Origin: Trochalopteron elliotii
Lineage: Eukaryota > Chordata > Aves > Passeriformes > Leiothrichidae
Assembly: GCA_024734555.1 (NCBI GenBank)
Contig: JANPWX010000346.1
Location: forward strand, 38,588-102,587
Reading direction: 5' to 3'
DNA: 64,000 nt
Shown here: positions 45,945 through 58,613 of the stretch, one piece after another
Layout of the letters: the number at the start of each line of letters is the position of its first letter
Numbering within the stretch: the first letter of the stretch is position 1
The notes under the pieces: model-generated
The model's input: only the letters and a program-made list of their open reading frames with translations
Told to the model about the DNA's origin: nothing
Database searches by the model: none
Translations under genes and position numbers: made by a program

Positions 45945-48900
45945 TAGAAAGGAAATAAGCATATTTCAATCCAGTCAAGAGTGAAATTGACTTTAACAAC
46001 AAAGCAATTTCTATTAGTGGAGACAGAGGGGAAAAATATGGATGAATAGGAAACTCACAAAAAATATGCCAGACAATGGTGGAATTAGGAATTAAGAGAC
46101 TTTGCTTTACTGCTGATAATATAAGCACATAATGATCTATCTCATCCCTAATGTGCTCCCTTCCTGTAACAACACTGTAAAATCACAACAGTGGAAAAGA
46201 TTGGGGTTTAATTCTGCCTTCCATCCAGCAGGGGAGGGAAAGGGGTGCTGTGCTTTGCAACCCCCATTAGGGCTGGTCCTTTTCTCCTACAGAGCACCTC
46301 CTCTTCCCATCCCATTCCTCTTCACCTTCTCCACTCACTGCTGGTCCTTTTGGGGACAGGCAGCATCCAGCTGTCCCCTGTCCCTCCTGAGGGTCCCCAC
46401 CCCAGGCCACACAGCCACACCACAGGTTCCCTCCCAAGGTGTCACTGCTCCTCATCTTGAATCATCTCCATTGCCAAGGATCCAGGATCCTTTGGTTAAA
46501 AAATTTAAAGTTTGAATAGTCTTAAGCATCAAATCTTAAAGCAATTACACTGCCCTAAATCTTTATTGGTTTTAAAGATTAACTTCTCATCTCCAACAAG
46601 GCAGCTCCACTTGTTTCTGCTCAGCAGGATCACAATTTGAATATGGAGACAAAGGAATATTGATCATGCTCTATTATTGCTAAATGGAATTTTTTGTACC
46701 TCTTGCTTTCATTTTTCTTTCTTTTCCATAGTTCTTCTCCTCCAGACAAGCCAGTGAAGGTGAACTGCTGCAGGAGCTGAGGCTGGAGCTGCCAGGTGCT
46801 CTGTCACAGAGGCAGGGAGGAATGCAAAACTCAATTTCCAGCCAGTCCTGTTCCCTTTGAAATCAATTAGGCGGCTCCCGGAGCCCTGGGTTGAAAAGAG
46901 ATGGACAGAGGCAATCAAGGGGAGCAGCACTTGAGTAAAAGATCAGTAAAAGCACAGAGCAGTTGCCTAAAATGCTGCTGATCCATCAGCTGAGAGGGTC
47001 TGTGAAGGATTTGAGCAGCTGGTTTTGTACCAACCCTCCTGCCCAAGGCATGGCTGGGACATGCAGCCAAAGCCACCCCAGTGCTGTGGGACAGCTGGGA
47101 CAGCCCCTGGTGGGTTTTCCTTGGATCCAGCCCTGGCTCAGGGACCCAGATGTGTCCATTAGGGACAAGACCTCACTCCCAAAGGGCTTTTGGCCCCATC
47201 ATGGGGAGGGTTCCACTTCTTCAGACTCAGCAACCCTCTGGCACAACAGGCATCCAGAAAGTGGCACCACAAAGAACACAAGGTGTCATTTGTGTGACCC
47301 AGAGTGGCCCTGGCAGGGGGAAAAGCCAACAGAGGACAGCCAGTTCCTCAGGGAAGGGTGGTTTGAGGTTTTCCCTCTCCATTTCCTTGCTCAGGAGGGA
47401 AGAGCACAGAGCTGGAAGAGCTTGTTCCCACATTTACCCACATCAAAGCTCTCTCAGAGCCTCTGTCTTCTGAATTTCCAAAAGGAAGAGGAGAAAATCA
47501 GGATCAGCAAACAGGGGGGCGGTTGGAGCTGCACTTGGTCTTAAAGAGGATTGATAAGTCTCCTCCACACCAGTAAATAACCAGACTTTCCTCCTTGCCC
47601 AGAGGTGGGAGCACCCCCCCTCCAAACACCTGCAATAAGACACTTGCAATTACTGCTTTGTCTCCTGGAAACTAGTAAATAATTCAAACAACTCTGCTTT
47701 TTCTTTTCTTCCCCTTTTGTTTTTCATTTTAATTAATCCACATAGAATTTTGTCCTCCAAACACAATCACAGCAGCCCAGGAACAGCCAGCAGAGGATCT
47801 CATTACGCAGCTTCCCAGCCAGATCCTGCAGCCATTATTAATAGAGACTTCACCGAGCCAGGAATTAATAAACCCTGATGGCAAGGGGGGAGGGAAGCGC
47901 TCCTGGAGCACATCAGCCTCTCCACCTCATCCCTGGGATGGTTGGTTGGAAGTGCCAGGGGGCTGCCCTGCTTTAGGGACAGCCAAATCTGCCTCCTGCA
48001 GCCCAGTGCCACCATCCTCTGCCAGTGCTGCTGGCCCAGGAGGAGATGTCAGGTTCAAACCAAGTGAGGGAGTCAGGAAAGCTGGCTCAGCACACACAGG
48101 TCACTGCACAGCCTGGTGTGCAGTGTAACAGTGAGTCTTTTTGGAGTACAGCCACAGCCCTTCTAGATCCCAGTCAGCCTCTCCTGTAGAGAAACTGCTT
48201 GAGAACTGCTCAGGCAGCAATTCCAGCTCACACAGCCACACACGTTACAAGGCTGGCTCAGCAGAGAGGCAGAAAGCTCCCAGCCCAAATCAATTCCCAG
48301 CAAGTGTTTATTCCAGTGGGCTGAAGGTGAATCTGGAGCAAAAGAGGAGGAACATGTGGTTTTTCTCAGTTATACAGGGTCTGAGGTTTGTGGGTGGCAC
48401 AGGGGGCAGGGCAGGGGACAAGTGACCACAGGGAAGAGAGGAACAGGACACCAGGCCCCATGTCCAGTGGGGAAACAGGGAAAGGGGATGCCATGGGGTG
48501 GGTGATGGACTTGCCAAAGCCAGAGAGAAGATTGCACAATGTCTGCAAGGGTCCATGGGGGAGAAGCCTTCTTTACACCTGGGGTATCTTTAGTCTTCAC
48601 TTTTCCAGGGAAGAGCAGTTGGAAATTCCTTTAATGGCATTAGTGACTCCACATACAGCCACTGGCAGAGTCCAAGGGGGTGTTTTCACAGAACTGTGCT
48701 GATCCTGCCTCTCTCTGCTCACACCAGGAGCAGCTGCCTGCCTGGAGCACTGCCTCGGCACCAGGAGCTGCTCTCACCTGGGGGGGCTGCATGGAGTGCA
48801 GACACACAGACCCCTCCAAGCCCCTGCCCTGGGAGGAGGGAGCAGGGTTGTGCCCCCCAGCACCCCAATGTGGGGTAAAGCCCCATGTGCAGCTGATTTG

Positions 48901-48967
48901 GGGGGTTTGGATCTTGCCTCAATGCTCAAATCCACGTGGTTCGTGTGCTCATGAGTGTCCTGTGGTG

Positions 48968-49028
48968 AGCATCCATCCATCATCCATCCACCATCCATCC
49001 ATCATCCAGCCATCCCTCCATCCATCCA
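48968..49028. repeat. (CATC)n-rich microsatellite
   Basis: Interrupted CATC and CCAT repeats over 60 bp. Confidence 0.9.
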
Positions 49029-51049
49029 GGATCTGCTCTAGTTGACCCCTCAGGAGGAAGAAAACACCTCCTTCTTGGAGAAGCCCCTGTTCCAATGGGC
49101 TTTTCCTGACACAACGTGGTCTGGATGGGACAGCACTGACTGCAGGCAGGGACACAAGGGACACCCTTCTCCTGTAGGAAAATGCCAGCATTACCTGAAG
49201 TCACTTGCACATGGACCAGGCCCAGCCACAGCAGGCTGGCACCACACCCCTGTTGTGCCCTGCTTTTCCCTATCTGGATTTTTCTCTCCTTGTCCCCCAG
49301 CCCTGGGAAGCACCTGCTGGCTGTGCAGGCTGCAGGAGGGTGTGATTGGCTTCAGCTTCACAGCTCCTCTGCCTTCATCAGCTGCACTTAGATAAACAGC
49401 AGTACATCAATAAGCAGCTCTAATTAGAGGTGTTAATAGCGCTGGGAGCTGGGGGAAAGCACATGGAGGCAGGAGGGAGAGCACTTGGCAATCTGAGGAG
49501 AGCAAGGGGAGGAGCTGGGATGTTCAGGACTTTCCCTTTCTGCCCTGAGGGGGCTTGGCACACACCCCCCGGGTGGGACAATCAAGCTCCAGGAGCCCCC
49601 ATGAAATTGCCAGGGAAATCTCCCCCATCCTGATTATCTTGAATAATTTATGCAGATGCTTTCATGTATTCATATTTTATGGGAGTCTTGCAAAGCCGTG
49701 GATATTGGCAACAATTCACTCCCTTCTAGAAACCTCCATCAGTGAGGGGTGCTGCGAGCTGGGGTGGAAATGATACCTCAGGGACCTCATATGGCTCCCT
49801 GTGGCACTGGGGACAGGGCACAGAGCTGATCAGGGCAGCTGCAGTCCCAAGGCTGGGTTGTGCTCTTCCACCCCAGCATCCATCCCCCAGTTCCTCCCAG
49901 GGACAGCCACCCCAGGGCAGAGGGGACAGGGGACACTGGCACAGCAGCACTGCTCCCACCACCACACCACAACCCTCCCCAGCCCTGATTCCCCAGAGCA
50001 AAAAGGCTCTGTGGCCCCATGGAGGGACTTGGGAAAGGGTCAGTTCCCACAGCATCATCCCTGTGCCCAGGAAACTGCCACACAGTGATGCTGAGCAGGA
50101 CAAATGGGCAGGAGCTGCTCCCAGGGGTCCCTCTGTCCCCTGATGGGTGGGATACAGACCCCAGTTTCCCTTGGGCTTCCAGCATCTGATGTTGGGCTGG
50201 GCATTCCTGGCAGCTCCAGCACTTCCAGTGCTTTCCCAGCAGCTGTCTCCCTGGAAACTGGAAGCAGGAAAGGGCATCTCTTCCCTTTAGGAAAGGTGGG
50301 TGGACAAGCTGTGCAGCAATTCCTTCCAGGAAGGGGGATGGATGAAAGGCTGTGGCTCCTCTGCTGCCCAGCTCCAGGTGTGTCAGGCAGGATCTTTCCT
50401 TCCAAGGATCCTCCAGGCTGTGGAGGGGCACAAGCCATTCCCACACCTCCCCAGTGCTCCACATCTCCATCTGCTTTGGGGTCAGGAAGGATCAGTGCCT
50501 GGATTCATGGAGGGATGACAGTCACTGCAGGAAAAGCAAAGGGCTTCGTGGAGAGCCAACAGAGCAGGAGGAAGAAGGAGCAGGTGGGGGATAGGGAGGA
50601 GGAGAGCAGATGGGAGTAAGGGGAAAAATTGAGGAAACCAAGAAGAGATGGTCAGAGCATGCTGGAGGAGGATGTGGCCTCAGGGCAGCCTGCCAGGACC
50701 CAGCAGAGCAGAAAGTCAATGATACTAAAGCAAAGGCTCTGGATATTTTCATTCCCTGCAGCTCCTGCTCCTCAGAGGAGAGTGAGGATGTCTGGAATGC
50801 AGGCAGAAATTCAACCAGAGGCACTTCAGCCTGCTTGTTCAGCCTGTAAAGCATTGGGGAGCAGAGCAGGGACATGGCTCAGAGGGGACAGAAAGGACTG
50901 GCACGTGTCCCCAGCCACCCCCTGTGTCACACAGCCCCCCACACTCTGGTTCTGCTGTTTGCTTTCCCTTCAGGGACACCCTGGGAAGCCTTTGCTCAAG
51001 CCCAGCTGCCTCTGCCTGCAGCAACTCCCATCCATCTCAATTAGGGAAC

Positions 51050-51699
51050 TGTAGGAGCATCCATGGACAGCAGGGAGAGGGAACTCTGCAGACCTGAGAC
51101 ATTCTGGAATACGTGGCTTTATTGCAAGGGTGGGGGGTAAAGAGGGCCTTTTGCCTTCAGCCACCAGCCTGGGCTGAGGGGAAGTCCCAAAGAGAGAGAG
51201 AGAGAGAAAACAAGAGGGTAAGAGGTGAGAGAGGAGAGAGCAAGAGAGCCAGAGAGAGGTGGCAGGGTCAGAGTGCAGGGGGAAGAGAGCCAGGTCCTTG
51301 TTACAATACATTGTATCTCCTGTTGTGTTGAATATTCTAATTTACACTAACCAACAAGTACAAAACACAAAATCCTATAGAATCTACATACAGCCTATAA
51401 GAGCTACTACATTACCATACTGTGTTATATTTTAAACTCTAAAAATTACTCTTTAGACTATTCTCTTTTGCTGCATTGACCTTTGGATCCCTTAGCCAGC
51501 AGAAGGGTATTGTTCAATCCAAAGGGATTCTCCTTCAGCTGGCTGGGCTATTGTTTTCAGGTTATATAGTAACTAAGGCTCAGTATCCTACAACTCAAAG
51601 CAAGCTTTCATTTCTATTTCCATTATAGGTTTCATATTTTCAGAATCTTTTGCTAAGCAATCATATTTATAAGGTTTCCCTGATTCATCTTCCCCAACA
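51050..51699 (-). mobile_element. Solo ERVK-type LTR, family J
   Basis: On the minus strand it starts TGTTGGGGAAGATGAATCAG and has a long AT-rich U3, then a CT-rich stretch (GA repeats on plus at 51196-51212). AATAAAGCC follows, and the end is GGATGCTCCTACA. Flanks GGGAAC (51044-51049) and GTGAAC (51700-51705) are a 6-bp duplication with one change. It is 650 bp with no internal sequence. Confidence 0.88.
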
Positions 51700-51705
51700 G
51701 TGAAC

Positions 51706-52891
51706 CTTCCTCAAAAATGGAGCAGAGGCCTCAGCTCCTGTGAGCAGAGCAGGGGGACACAGACAAACAGCCCCTGCCATGCCCAGGGCAGCTCTGAGCT
51801 TCATCCATCACACCCTGACCAGGGGCATGTCCAGCCTCCCCACCTGGGCAGGGCACCAGCAGCACCCCAGCACCAACAGCTGAACCAGGTTTGAACCTTC
51901 CAGCAGCATCTCCCAGGGCAGGGAAGGAGCAGGCTGTGGATCCAAAGGCAAGCAGGAGCCTGGGGGCTCACCCCAAGCCCCGTTTCCTCCAGGAGCTTGC
52001 ATCAAGCTCAGTAGGGCACTGGTGATTTATCAGGAGAGCTCCTCCTGGGAGCAGCTGTGAGACTGCAGAACAGGCATCTGCTGCACCAGGGAGCAGCACA
52101 GGGAGATTTGGGGGGGCAAAAGCTGCTGGTTTAGCTCTGGGTGTTCACCACAGGGTCACCCTCAGGATTTGTAGCAGGAGGCTACAAGCCCTGCTGGCAG
52201 CAAGTTGAGAAACAGGAGGTGTGGAGACCACAGCTCAGCTCCAAACTCACAAATGAGCCTCTCTTTTTAATCTTTTCCAGAGAAATGGCTTCTCCAGTTT
52301 TTGTCTGGAACAGCCAATCAAACCCAAGGAGTTGCATCCAACTGTGAGGGGAAAAAAGAAATCCAGGTCTATTAAAAATTATGAAAGACACCTTGACAGT
52401 GTCCCTTTAATGTAATTAAAAACCTATTTAAAGGCATGCCAAATGTTTACTAATTAAACAACCACTTCATTCTGTAGCCATAATGAAAAAAATAATTGGG
52501 ATACTATGAACAAATCCCAGGTTTTTAAAGAAATAATTACTTTATAGAAAATTAGTTACTAAATTAAACCATGCTTTACCTGCTGTTACTTTGGCTCTTT
52601 TTCCTCATTTTTGTGCAGTCGAATCCTGAAATTACCTGGGACAGATTTTTATCCTGGATAATGAATATTTCAAAAGACACAGGAAAAAAGAGGAAAAGTA
52701 GGAAATGCTAGCAAGTGCCCAAATGTTAATACAGGGCTGGTGGACAAAGCGTGGCTTGGTTGGCACAGACTGAAATGTGCCCTCGTGGCTGCACACCCAG
52801 GGCTCTGCTGGCAGATCTCCATCCCACCACCCCTCTGCTGCCCCAGCACTGCCACAGGGCAAACCAGGGCCACCAGCTCGGTACAAACATG
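51706..52891. other. Intergenic, no gene recognised
   Basis: Contains an AT-rich block at about 52370-52600 with many TAATTA-like sites, a candidate regulatory or conserved element judged by composition only. Confidence 0.4.
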
Positions 52892-52897
52892 GCCCAA

Positions 52898-53197
52898 TGT
52901 GGGCTCAATGTTTTCTGAGCCTGAGAATTGCTGAGCTCTTCCCAAGGGAAACTTTTCAGCAGTTTTCTTTTTCCCAAAACAACCTTGTGTAAACAATATT
53001 CCTTTCCCATAACAGCAGGTGTTGTTTGCTATTTCTGTTACTGAGCCAATGGGAGAGGTCTCAGCCCTATGAACCAACAATGTGCCTTTCAGTGCAGCAT
53101 GTTATAAAAGGGCTGAATGAACTGTAAATAAAACCTTCTGATTTTTACTGCCTTCTGACTGGAGTCAAACATCTTTATTTCATGTCCTGTTGTGACA
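52898..53197 (+). mobile_element. Probable short solo LTR, family K
   Basis: A block of about 300 bp with TTATAAAAGGG at 53102 and AATAAAACC at 53126, ending GTTGTGACA. The layout matches the short ERVK-type LTRs here. The start TGTGGGCTC is inferred. Flanks GCCCAA and GGCCAG agree at only 4 of 6 bases. Confidence 0.6.
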
Positions 53198-53279
53198 GGC
53201 CAGCCCCCTGAGCCCAACTGCTGTGCTGTGCAGGGAGTGAACCCATCCCCTGAGGGGAGGCAGGGGGTGTTTGCCACCC

Positions 53280-53406
53280 TTGGAGATGTCTAAAATCCAA
53301 CTGGAATAGTCCTGGGACGCCTGGGGGTGGTGGACTGGCTTGAGCAGGGGGTTGGACCAGACAGAACCCAGAGGTCCTTTCCAACCCCTCTGGGGCTCTG
53401 TGGTGT
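53280..53406 (+). mobile_element. CR1 LINE 3' fragment
   Basis: Contains CTTGAGCAGGGGGTTGGACC and then a CR1-typical stretch ending TCCTTTCCAACCCCTCTGG near the 3' end. It is 5'-truncated with an approximate left edge. The next LTR is inserted directly at its tail. Confidence 0.8.
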
Positions 53407-54100
53407 TGTCTTGGGTTCAGTGAAAGATGTATTCTATTCCCATCTGTTGAAACTGGTTGGGGAGGTGGTTTTTTTTTTTCCTTTATCTCTTCTATGACCC
53501 ATCCTCATGGCTCTGGGGGGAAGAGGCAGGTGCCTTTTGTTAATGGGCAGCTGTTAAACTACCTGGGGCAGTGTTCTTTATCCCTTCCAGGTCCCATCCT
53601 CCCTCCAGGGGATCTCTGCTGTCCATGGGCCATCCAGGCTCACTGCAGGGCTGAGACAATTCCATCATCCCACCCAGGGGGAGGAGCCCAGCATTCCTGC
53701 CTGGATCAAACCTGGCATTCAGAGCAGCAGCACAGCCTGTTTGCACTGGATTCCCAGAGGGAGACCAGACCCATCTCAGCACCACTGGACCTTCTACAGG
53801 ATCATCTCTGCTCCAACAGAACCACAGCTGTCACTGCAGGAGGATGTAATTGGACTGACACCAACACCCTGACCAACAGGGGGTCAGGTTGTGTTCTGTC
53901 AGTGGTTTTCTTTTTTTGTTTTGTCTTTTTTTTTGTACTACTACATTAATATCCCTAGTAAAGAACTGTTATTCCTGTTCCCATATCTTTGCCTGAAAGC
54001 CCCTTAATTTCAAAATTATAATTCAGAGGGAGGGGGTTTACATTCTCCATTCCAAGGGAAGCTCTGGCTTTTTCCCTGGCAGTCTTTCCAAACTAAGGCA
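53407..54100 (+). mobile_element. Solo ERVL-type LTR, family L
   Basis: Starts TGTCTTGGGTTCAGTG and ends TCCAAACTAAGGCA. The 3' part (GTAAAGAACTGTTATTCCTG followed by a TTTGCCTGAAAGCCCCTTAA block) is a well-known avian LTR end. Flanks GGTGT (53402-53406) and GATGT (54101-54105) are a 5-bp duplication with one change. It is 694 bp, inserted in a CR1 tail. Confidence 0.88.
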
Positions 54101-54215
54101 GATGTCCAGCCTGAGGAGCAGGAGGGATGGTGTTGTAGGACCACACCACAGCCCTGCCTGGACATCTGGGCTCCACACTCAGGTCACATCTTTGTGCCCT
54201 CCTTGCAAAGAAGGG

Positions 54216-54508
54216 TGTCACTCTGATTTTTCAGCCTTCTGATTGTTTCTCATTTCTAGTGGAGCTTTCTCACGCTTGTAACAAAAACAAAGACTGATAT
54301 TTTGTAAACAGGCATTCCTTTCCAGGGGGAAGGACAAACTGATGGACTTCTGAGCTGACCACTGGGGTCAGAGAGGTGTTACTCTCGTCCCCCAATCCTT
54401 GCCCAAATTCCAAAGACTATAGAAGTCAGGATCCCCAAATAAACTCCCCTTCTTTCTCATCTCACATCCAGACGGGTGAGTGTGGTTCTTTTTGTGTCCG
54501 CTTGCAAA
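54216..54508 (+). mobile_element. Solo LTR, family E, unusual 14-bp flanking repeat
   Basis: Starts TGTCACTCTGATTTTTCAGC and is homologous to 27511-27805. The usual GCGACA-type end is replaced by CTTGCAAA. Perfect 14-bp repeats CTTGCAAAGAAGGG lie at 54202-54215 and 54501-54514. GAAGGG alone could be the 6-bp target duplication, in which case the LTR ends at 54508. Confidence 0.82.
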
Positions 54509-54619
54509 GAAGGGTCCCCAGCTTAGATCACAGACTCCTCCGAGGGAGGACTGTCCCCTTGGTGACCAGCTACAGACCTGACACACATCCTGAGGTTTCC
54601 CAGATGCTGCCAGTGCTCT

Positions 54620-54760
54620 GTGAGCAGGCCTGAGGTCAATGTCCAAGGACAGACTGTGTGGGGCCCTGCACAGCCTGGTCTGGTGGAAGTGCCCCTGCCC
54701 ATGGCAGGAATGAGATGATCTTTAAGGTGCCTTCCAACCCAAATCATTCTGTGATTCAGA
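54620..54760 (+). mobile_element. CR1 LINE 3' fragment
   Basis: Contains GATGATCTTTAAGGTGCCTT and then the CCAACCCAAATCATTCTGTG tail, the standard avian CR1 3' end. Heavily 5'-truncated, with an approximate left edge. Confidence 0.88.
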
Positions 54761-57700
54761 GGCAGGGGGAGGAAAAGCAAGCACTCCCACCTGTGTCCTG
54801 AATAAACATCCATCACAAGAGGTTCTTTCTGTCTCCTCCTCCTCCTGCAGACTCCTCCAACGCAATCCTGGCCAAGACAAGGCCCTCATTTGCACACTGG
54901 AGCACACAGCACTAAATTTAACCTGGCTCCATGAACCACCCAGCTCTTGTTTTCCAGCCAAGGTGTGCTTGCCTCAGCCTGTCAGCTTTACCTGGCTCTT
55001 CCTGAGGGCAGGCACAGGCTCTGAGCACGAGTCCTCTAATCTAAGGTGACACCAGGCTGAATCCAGAGAGAGGCAGCACACAGTGACCAAACATCTGTGC
55101 AGGAGGCAGCAGGGGCTGGCTCCCAGTTGTGGGGCTGCAGGAGCCTGGGATAGCAGATGGAGAGTCTGATTGCATTTGCTGATAATGGATTAGGAGGCTT
55201 TTCTTGGATCTCCACTTTCTCCTGGTTAGCCAGTTCCTTGAGGGGCTCTGCAGGGAGGTGTTACAAGAGATTTATTAACAAGATGAAGTGCAATGCCAGG
55301 AAAAGCTACTCCTGCAAAATGCACTTTCCCTCTCGTGTGCACGAGCTGAAACCCATCCCATGTGAAAGCATTCAGCATCCTTCCTCCTCCAGCAGATCCT
55401 CTTCTTCCCTCCCAGCTGCTGTTTCACCCAGGCAATGGGAAAATGCTGCTGTCCTTCCTCAGCCACCCAACAGCCTCCAAAGTGTCCTTATGTGCCAACA
55501 ACAGCAAATACAAGCACCTTAAAAGCAAGGAAAAAGAACCTGTGGGGAGGTGCAGCTTGTCCCCAGCACTGTCACAGCCTTTCCCCAGGGCCAAACTCCT
55601 CTTGGCTGCTCTGGCAACAGGGCACAGGCTCCCAGCTCTTCACGGGGCTGGAGAAGAGACAGCAGCTCCCAAGGTGCTTGTGTAAGGGGAAAAGATTGGG
55701 TTTAACACCCCCAGGGAGGTGTTGGGGAGCTGGGTCTGATGGCAGGCCAGCCTTTGGCACAGCCTCTGGAGAGGAACTCGGTGCTCCCCACTTAGCTGAG
55801 AGCCTCCAAAAGTGACTGAGAGCTTCCAGCAGCATCTCCTGCTCCCAGCTGTCCTTCAGGGCACAGACACACAGTCCCCTCCTGGGTGCAAAGCAGATTA
55901 TTTGGGCTGCATGGAGCCAGGGGACACATCTGGAAGCCCTACCTGACCCCCAGTGTATCCATCTGCAGCCTAAAGCTGGGCTGTTCCTGCATGGATTGAT
56001 TGCTCCCAGCCCAGGGAAGGTACTGAAACTGAAGGTACATGTTGTTGGCCAGCAAGTCTGAGTAATCCATTTTTACCTGTTTTCCCTTCAGCCTTTCTAC
56101 CTGTTTTCCCTTGAATCCTCCAAGCACTGACCCACCTCACACTGCCCCAGCCACGGGCTGTTTTACCAACAATCTCACCCTGCAGGTGAAGAAGCCAAAA
56201 CCTGTCTCAGGGCACCTAAGGCCAGCAAAGGAGCCAGGATTAGAAATCCAAAGCTCAGCTCACCAGACTGAGTCACCTGGAGCACACATGGGCACAGCCA
56301 TGACAAGGTGACACTGCTGAACCTTTGAGACAGAGGTGACCACAGCTCCCTGCCAAGCAGGAGCTACAGGGGAAGGAAGGGTGAGGAAAAAAAAGAGAGA
56401 AAGTGAATGGGGAGGCAGACAAGAAGCAAGGAAAATAAAGGAGAGAGAGAGCAAAGAAGGTGAGCATAGGGGTACAGGAACAGAAGCCTTCTTGTGCATG
56501 GTTATGCTTCACTACAGGTGAAATAAATCAGCTTTTTCTGAGAGGAAGGATACAGAGCACACCATCACCATGTGTGGGAGCCTGACAGCACCTCAGAACC
56601 CATGTTGAGGGAGAGCTGAGAGATTCACTGAGTGCTAGATCAGATCAGAGCAGTTGTGCTGCCTTTTAGCAGCTCCCTGAGAATTAACTCCTTGTCTTGT
56701 GACAAGACAAGGTCAGATGCTGCAGAACCCCAGCACAGGTAATCCCCAGGGACAGAGCCCAGCAAGCCCTGGATCTTCATCAGCTCCTGGGGTATCTGCA
56801 AAAAATGAGGCTGCAGATGGAGGAGTCACACCAGGCTGCACAGGAGCTCTTCCTGTGTCTGCTGTCAGACCCAAGGATGAAAAATGAATTCAGCAACTAA
56901 GCCACAATTCATCTGAGCTGGCTGAGGGCTGTCTTTGCAGCCCAGATCCAGGCACAGGCACCACTTAGCCTGGCCAATTTCCTGTGCTGATACCTCACCC
57001 CAGACCCTGGCAGGACAGAGCCATTAATTACAGAGGCTGGAATTGTCTTTCCTGTAGATAAGGGGGAACCAAATGCAGGTCAGGAGCTGTATGTGCCCAA
57101 CAGGGGAATGAACTCTGCCACCAAGTGCTGCTAAAGCCAGCAGTGCTTTGTGCTCAGCCAGCCCAGCCACAGCTCTGGCTCAGGTGGAACACAATTCCTT
57201 GGGGAGCAGAGATGCTGCCATGCTCAGGATTTAATTGCCAGGAGTAGCCTGTGAGAAGAGGCTTCCCTGCTCTCCCCAGGTTCCTTGGAGCTGCTGATCC
57301 CCACCCACTCAGCTGCAGGTGCTTTGCAAAGGAGGTCAGGAGCTCCCAGGAGCTCTGTGCCCATGATCAGCCAGCAGCCACAGGGACAGGACAGGCTGCC
57401 ACCATGCAGCTGTGACATCCCCAAGCAGGGCAAGGAGCTGGGACCTCACCTCCTGCATCCAAGGCCCAGCAGGAACTCCCCTGCTCCTGGGCTGGCTGTG
57501 CCATCACACTGGGAGGGTTGAAGAGATGCAGAGGTCACACACAATAACCCCAGCCAGGCTTCTGATGATTCACTTAAATACAAAAATAGCACAAAGTGCC
57601 TCCTGTTCCACCCAATATCCTCAGAGGTTAATGCTTAAGAGACTCACCTTCCTGAAGCAGCAGCATGAAGCTGCCACACCACAAAGAGAGGAATTTTCCA

Positions 57701-58306
57701 TTTGAGCCTCATCCTCAAATGCCCAATCAGACCAGTGTTGTGCCCACCAAGTCCCTTCCAGCAAAGCCACAACACCTCCCCATCCTTTTCTGTGGTTTTC
57801 TTTCACTTTCCCTCTCCAAACATGTCCTCCACAGCTGGGAGGATTTGCCCCAAAATCCAGTCCTTCCCAGCAGAGAGCAGGTCAGCCCCACAGCTCTTCC
57901 AGCTCCTCCCTTGGTTTTCCACCCAAGCTGACCTCAAATCCAGGCCCTGCAGTCTCCACCACCATTCAGACAGGAACAGCAGCTCCTGCTGGCTCTTAGC
58001 TGGAGAAAGGAGTCACCTTCACACACCTGGCTGCTGCTGCAGCTGCATTTGCTGCTTTGCCCCTCACAGGGGTTCCAGCTCCTCTCCCAGCCCAGCAGCA
58101 ACTCCTGGTCTGTGCCCTGTCCCAGCAGAACAGGACTGTTCACACTCAGTGCCTAAAGCAAACAACATCACTTTGTTCCTTTCCTTCTGCTCTGTACAAA
58201 ACACCCCACAGAGGACTCAATTATAAACTAAACCCATCTTCCATCTCTGCTGTGCCACACCAAACGACTTATAATGAAAACTAATTATAATTATTGACAC
58301 AGAGGT
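54761..58306. other. Intergenic, no gene recognised
   Basis: Unique-looking sequence. A purine-rich stretch at about 56340-56465 (GGAAGG, GAGAGA and AAGGAG runs) is low-complexity. No exon, RNA gene or mobile element that I can name. Confidence 0.45.
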
Positions 58307-58312
58307 AATTTC

Positions 58313-58607
58313 TGTCGCTGGACGACACAAAAGAACCACACTCACCAGTTGGGTTGAGAAGTGAAAAGAGAAAAAGGAAGTTTATTATGATTTGGGGTTT
58401 GTATAAGATTTGGAATTTGTTCAGGGATTGGGGGATGAGAGTAACACCTCTCTGACCCCAGTGGTCAACTGAGAAGTCCATCAGTTTGTCCTTCCCCCTG
58501 GAAAGGAATGCCTGTTTACAAAATATCAGTCTTTGTTTTTGTTACAAGCCTGAGAAAGCTCCACTAGAAATGAGAAACAGTCAGAAGGCTGAAAAATCAT
58601 AGTGACA
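58313..58607 (-). mobile_element. Solo LTR, family E
   Basis: On the minus strand it starts TGTCACTATGATTTTTCAGC and ends CAGCGACA. Flanks AATTTC (58307-58312) and AACTTC (58608-58613) are a 6-bp duplication with one change. It gives the intact 3' end against which the copy at 54216 looks altered. Confidence 0.88.
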
Positions 58608-58613
58608 AACTTC

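Larger units (their letters stand above)
45192..51043. other. Intergenic, no gene recognised
   Basis: Contains a (TTA)n run at 45921-45944 and a CATC-rich run at 48968-49028. AT-rich blocks near 45900-46200, 47640-47880 and 49620-49720 stand out from the surroundings and could be regulatory. Open frames up to 227 codons around 49740-50620 overlap on both strands, carry no recognised domain and are taken as chance. Confidence 0.45.

Noticed and set aside
49726..50620. Overlapping open frames up to 227 codons on both strands
   Set aside because: Mutually overlapping in several frames with no domain; consistent with low stop-codon density in GC-rich sequence.
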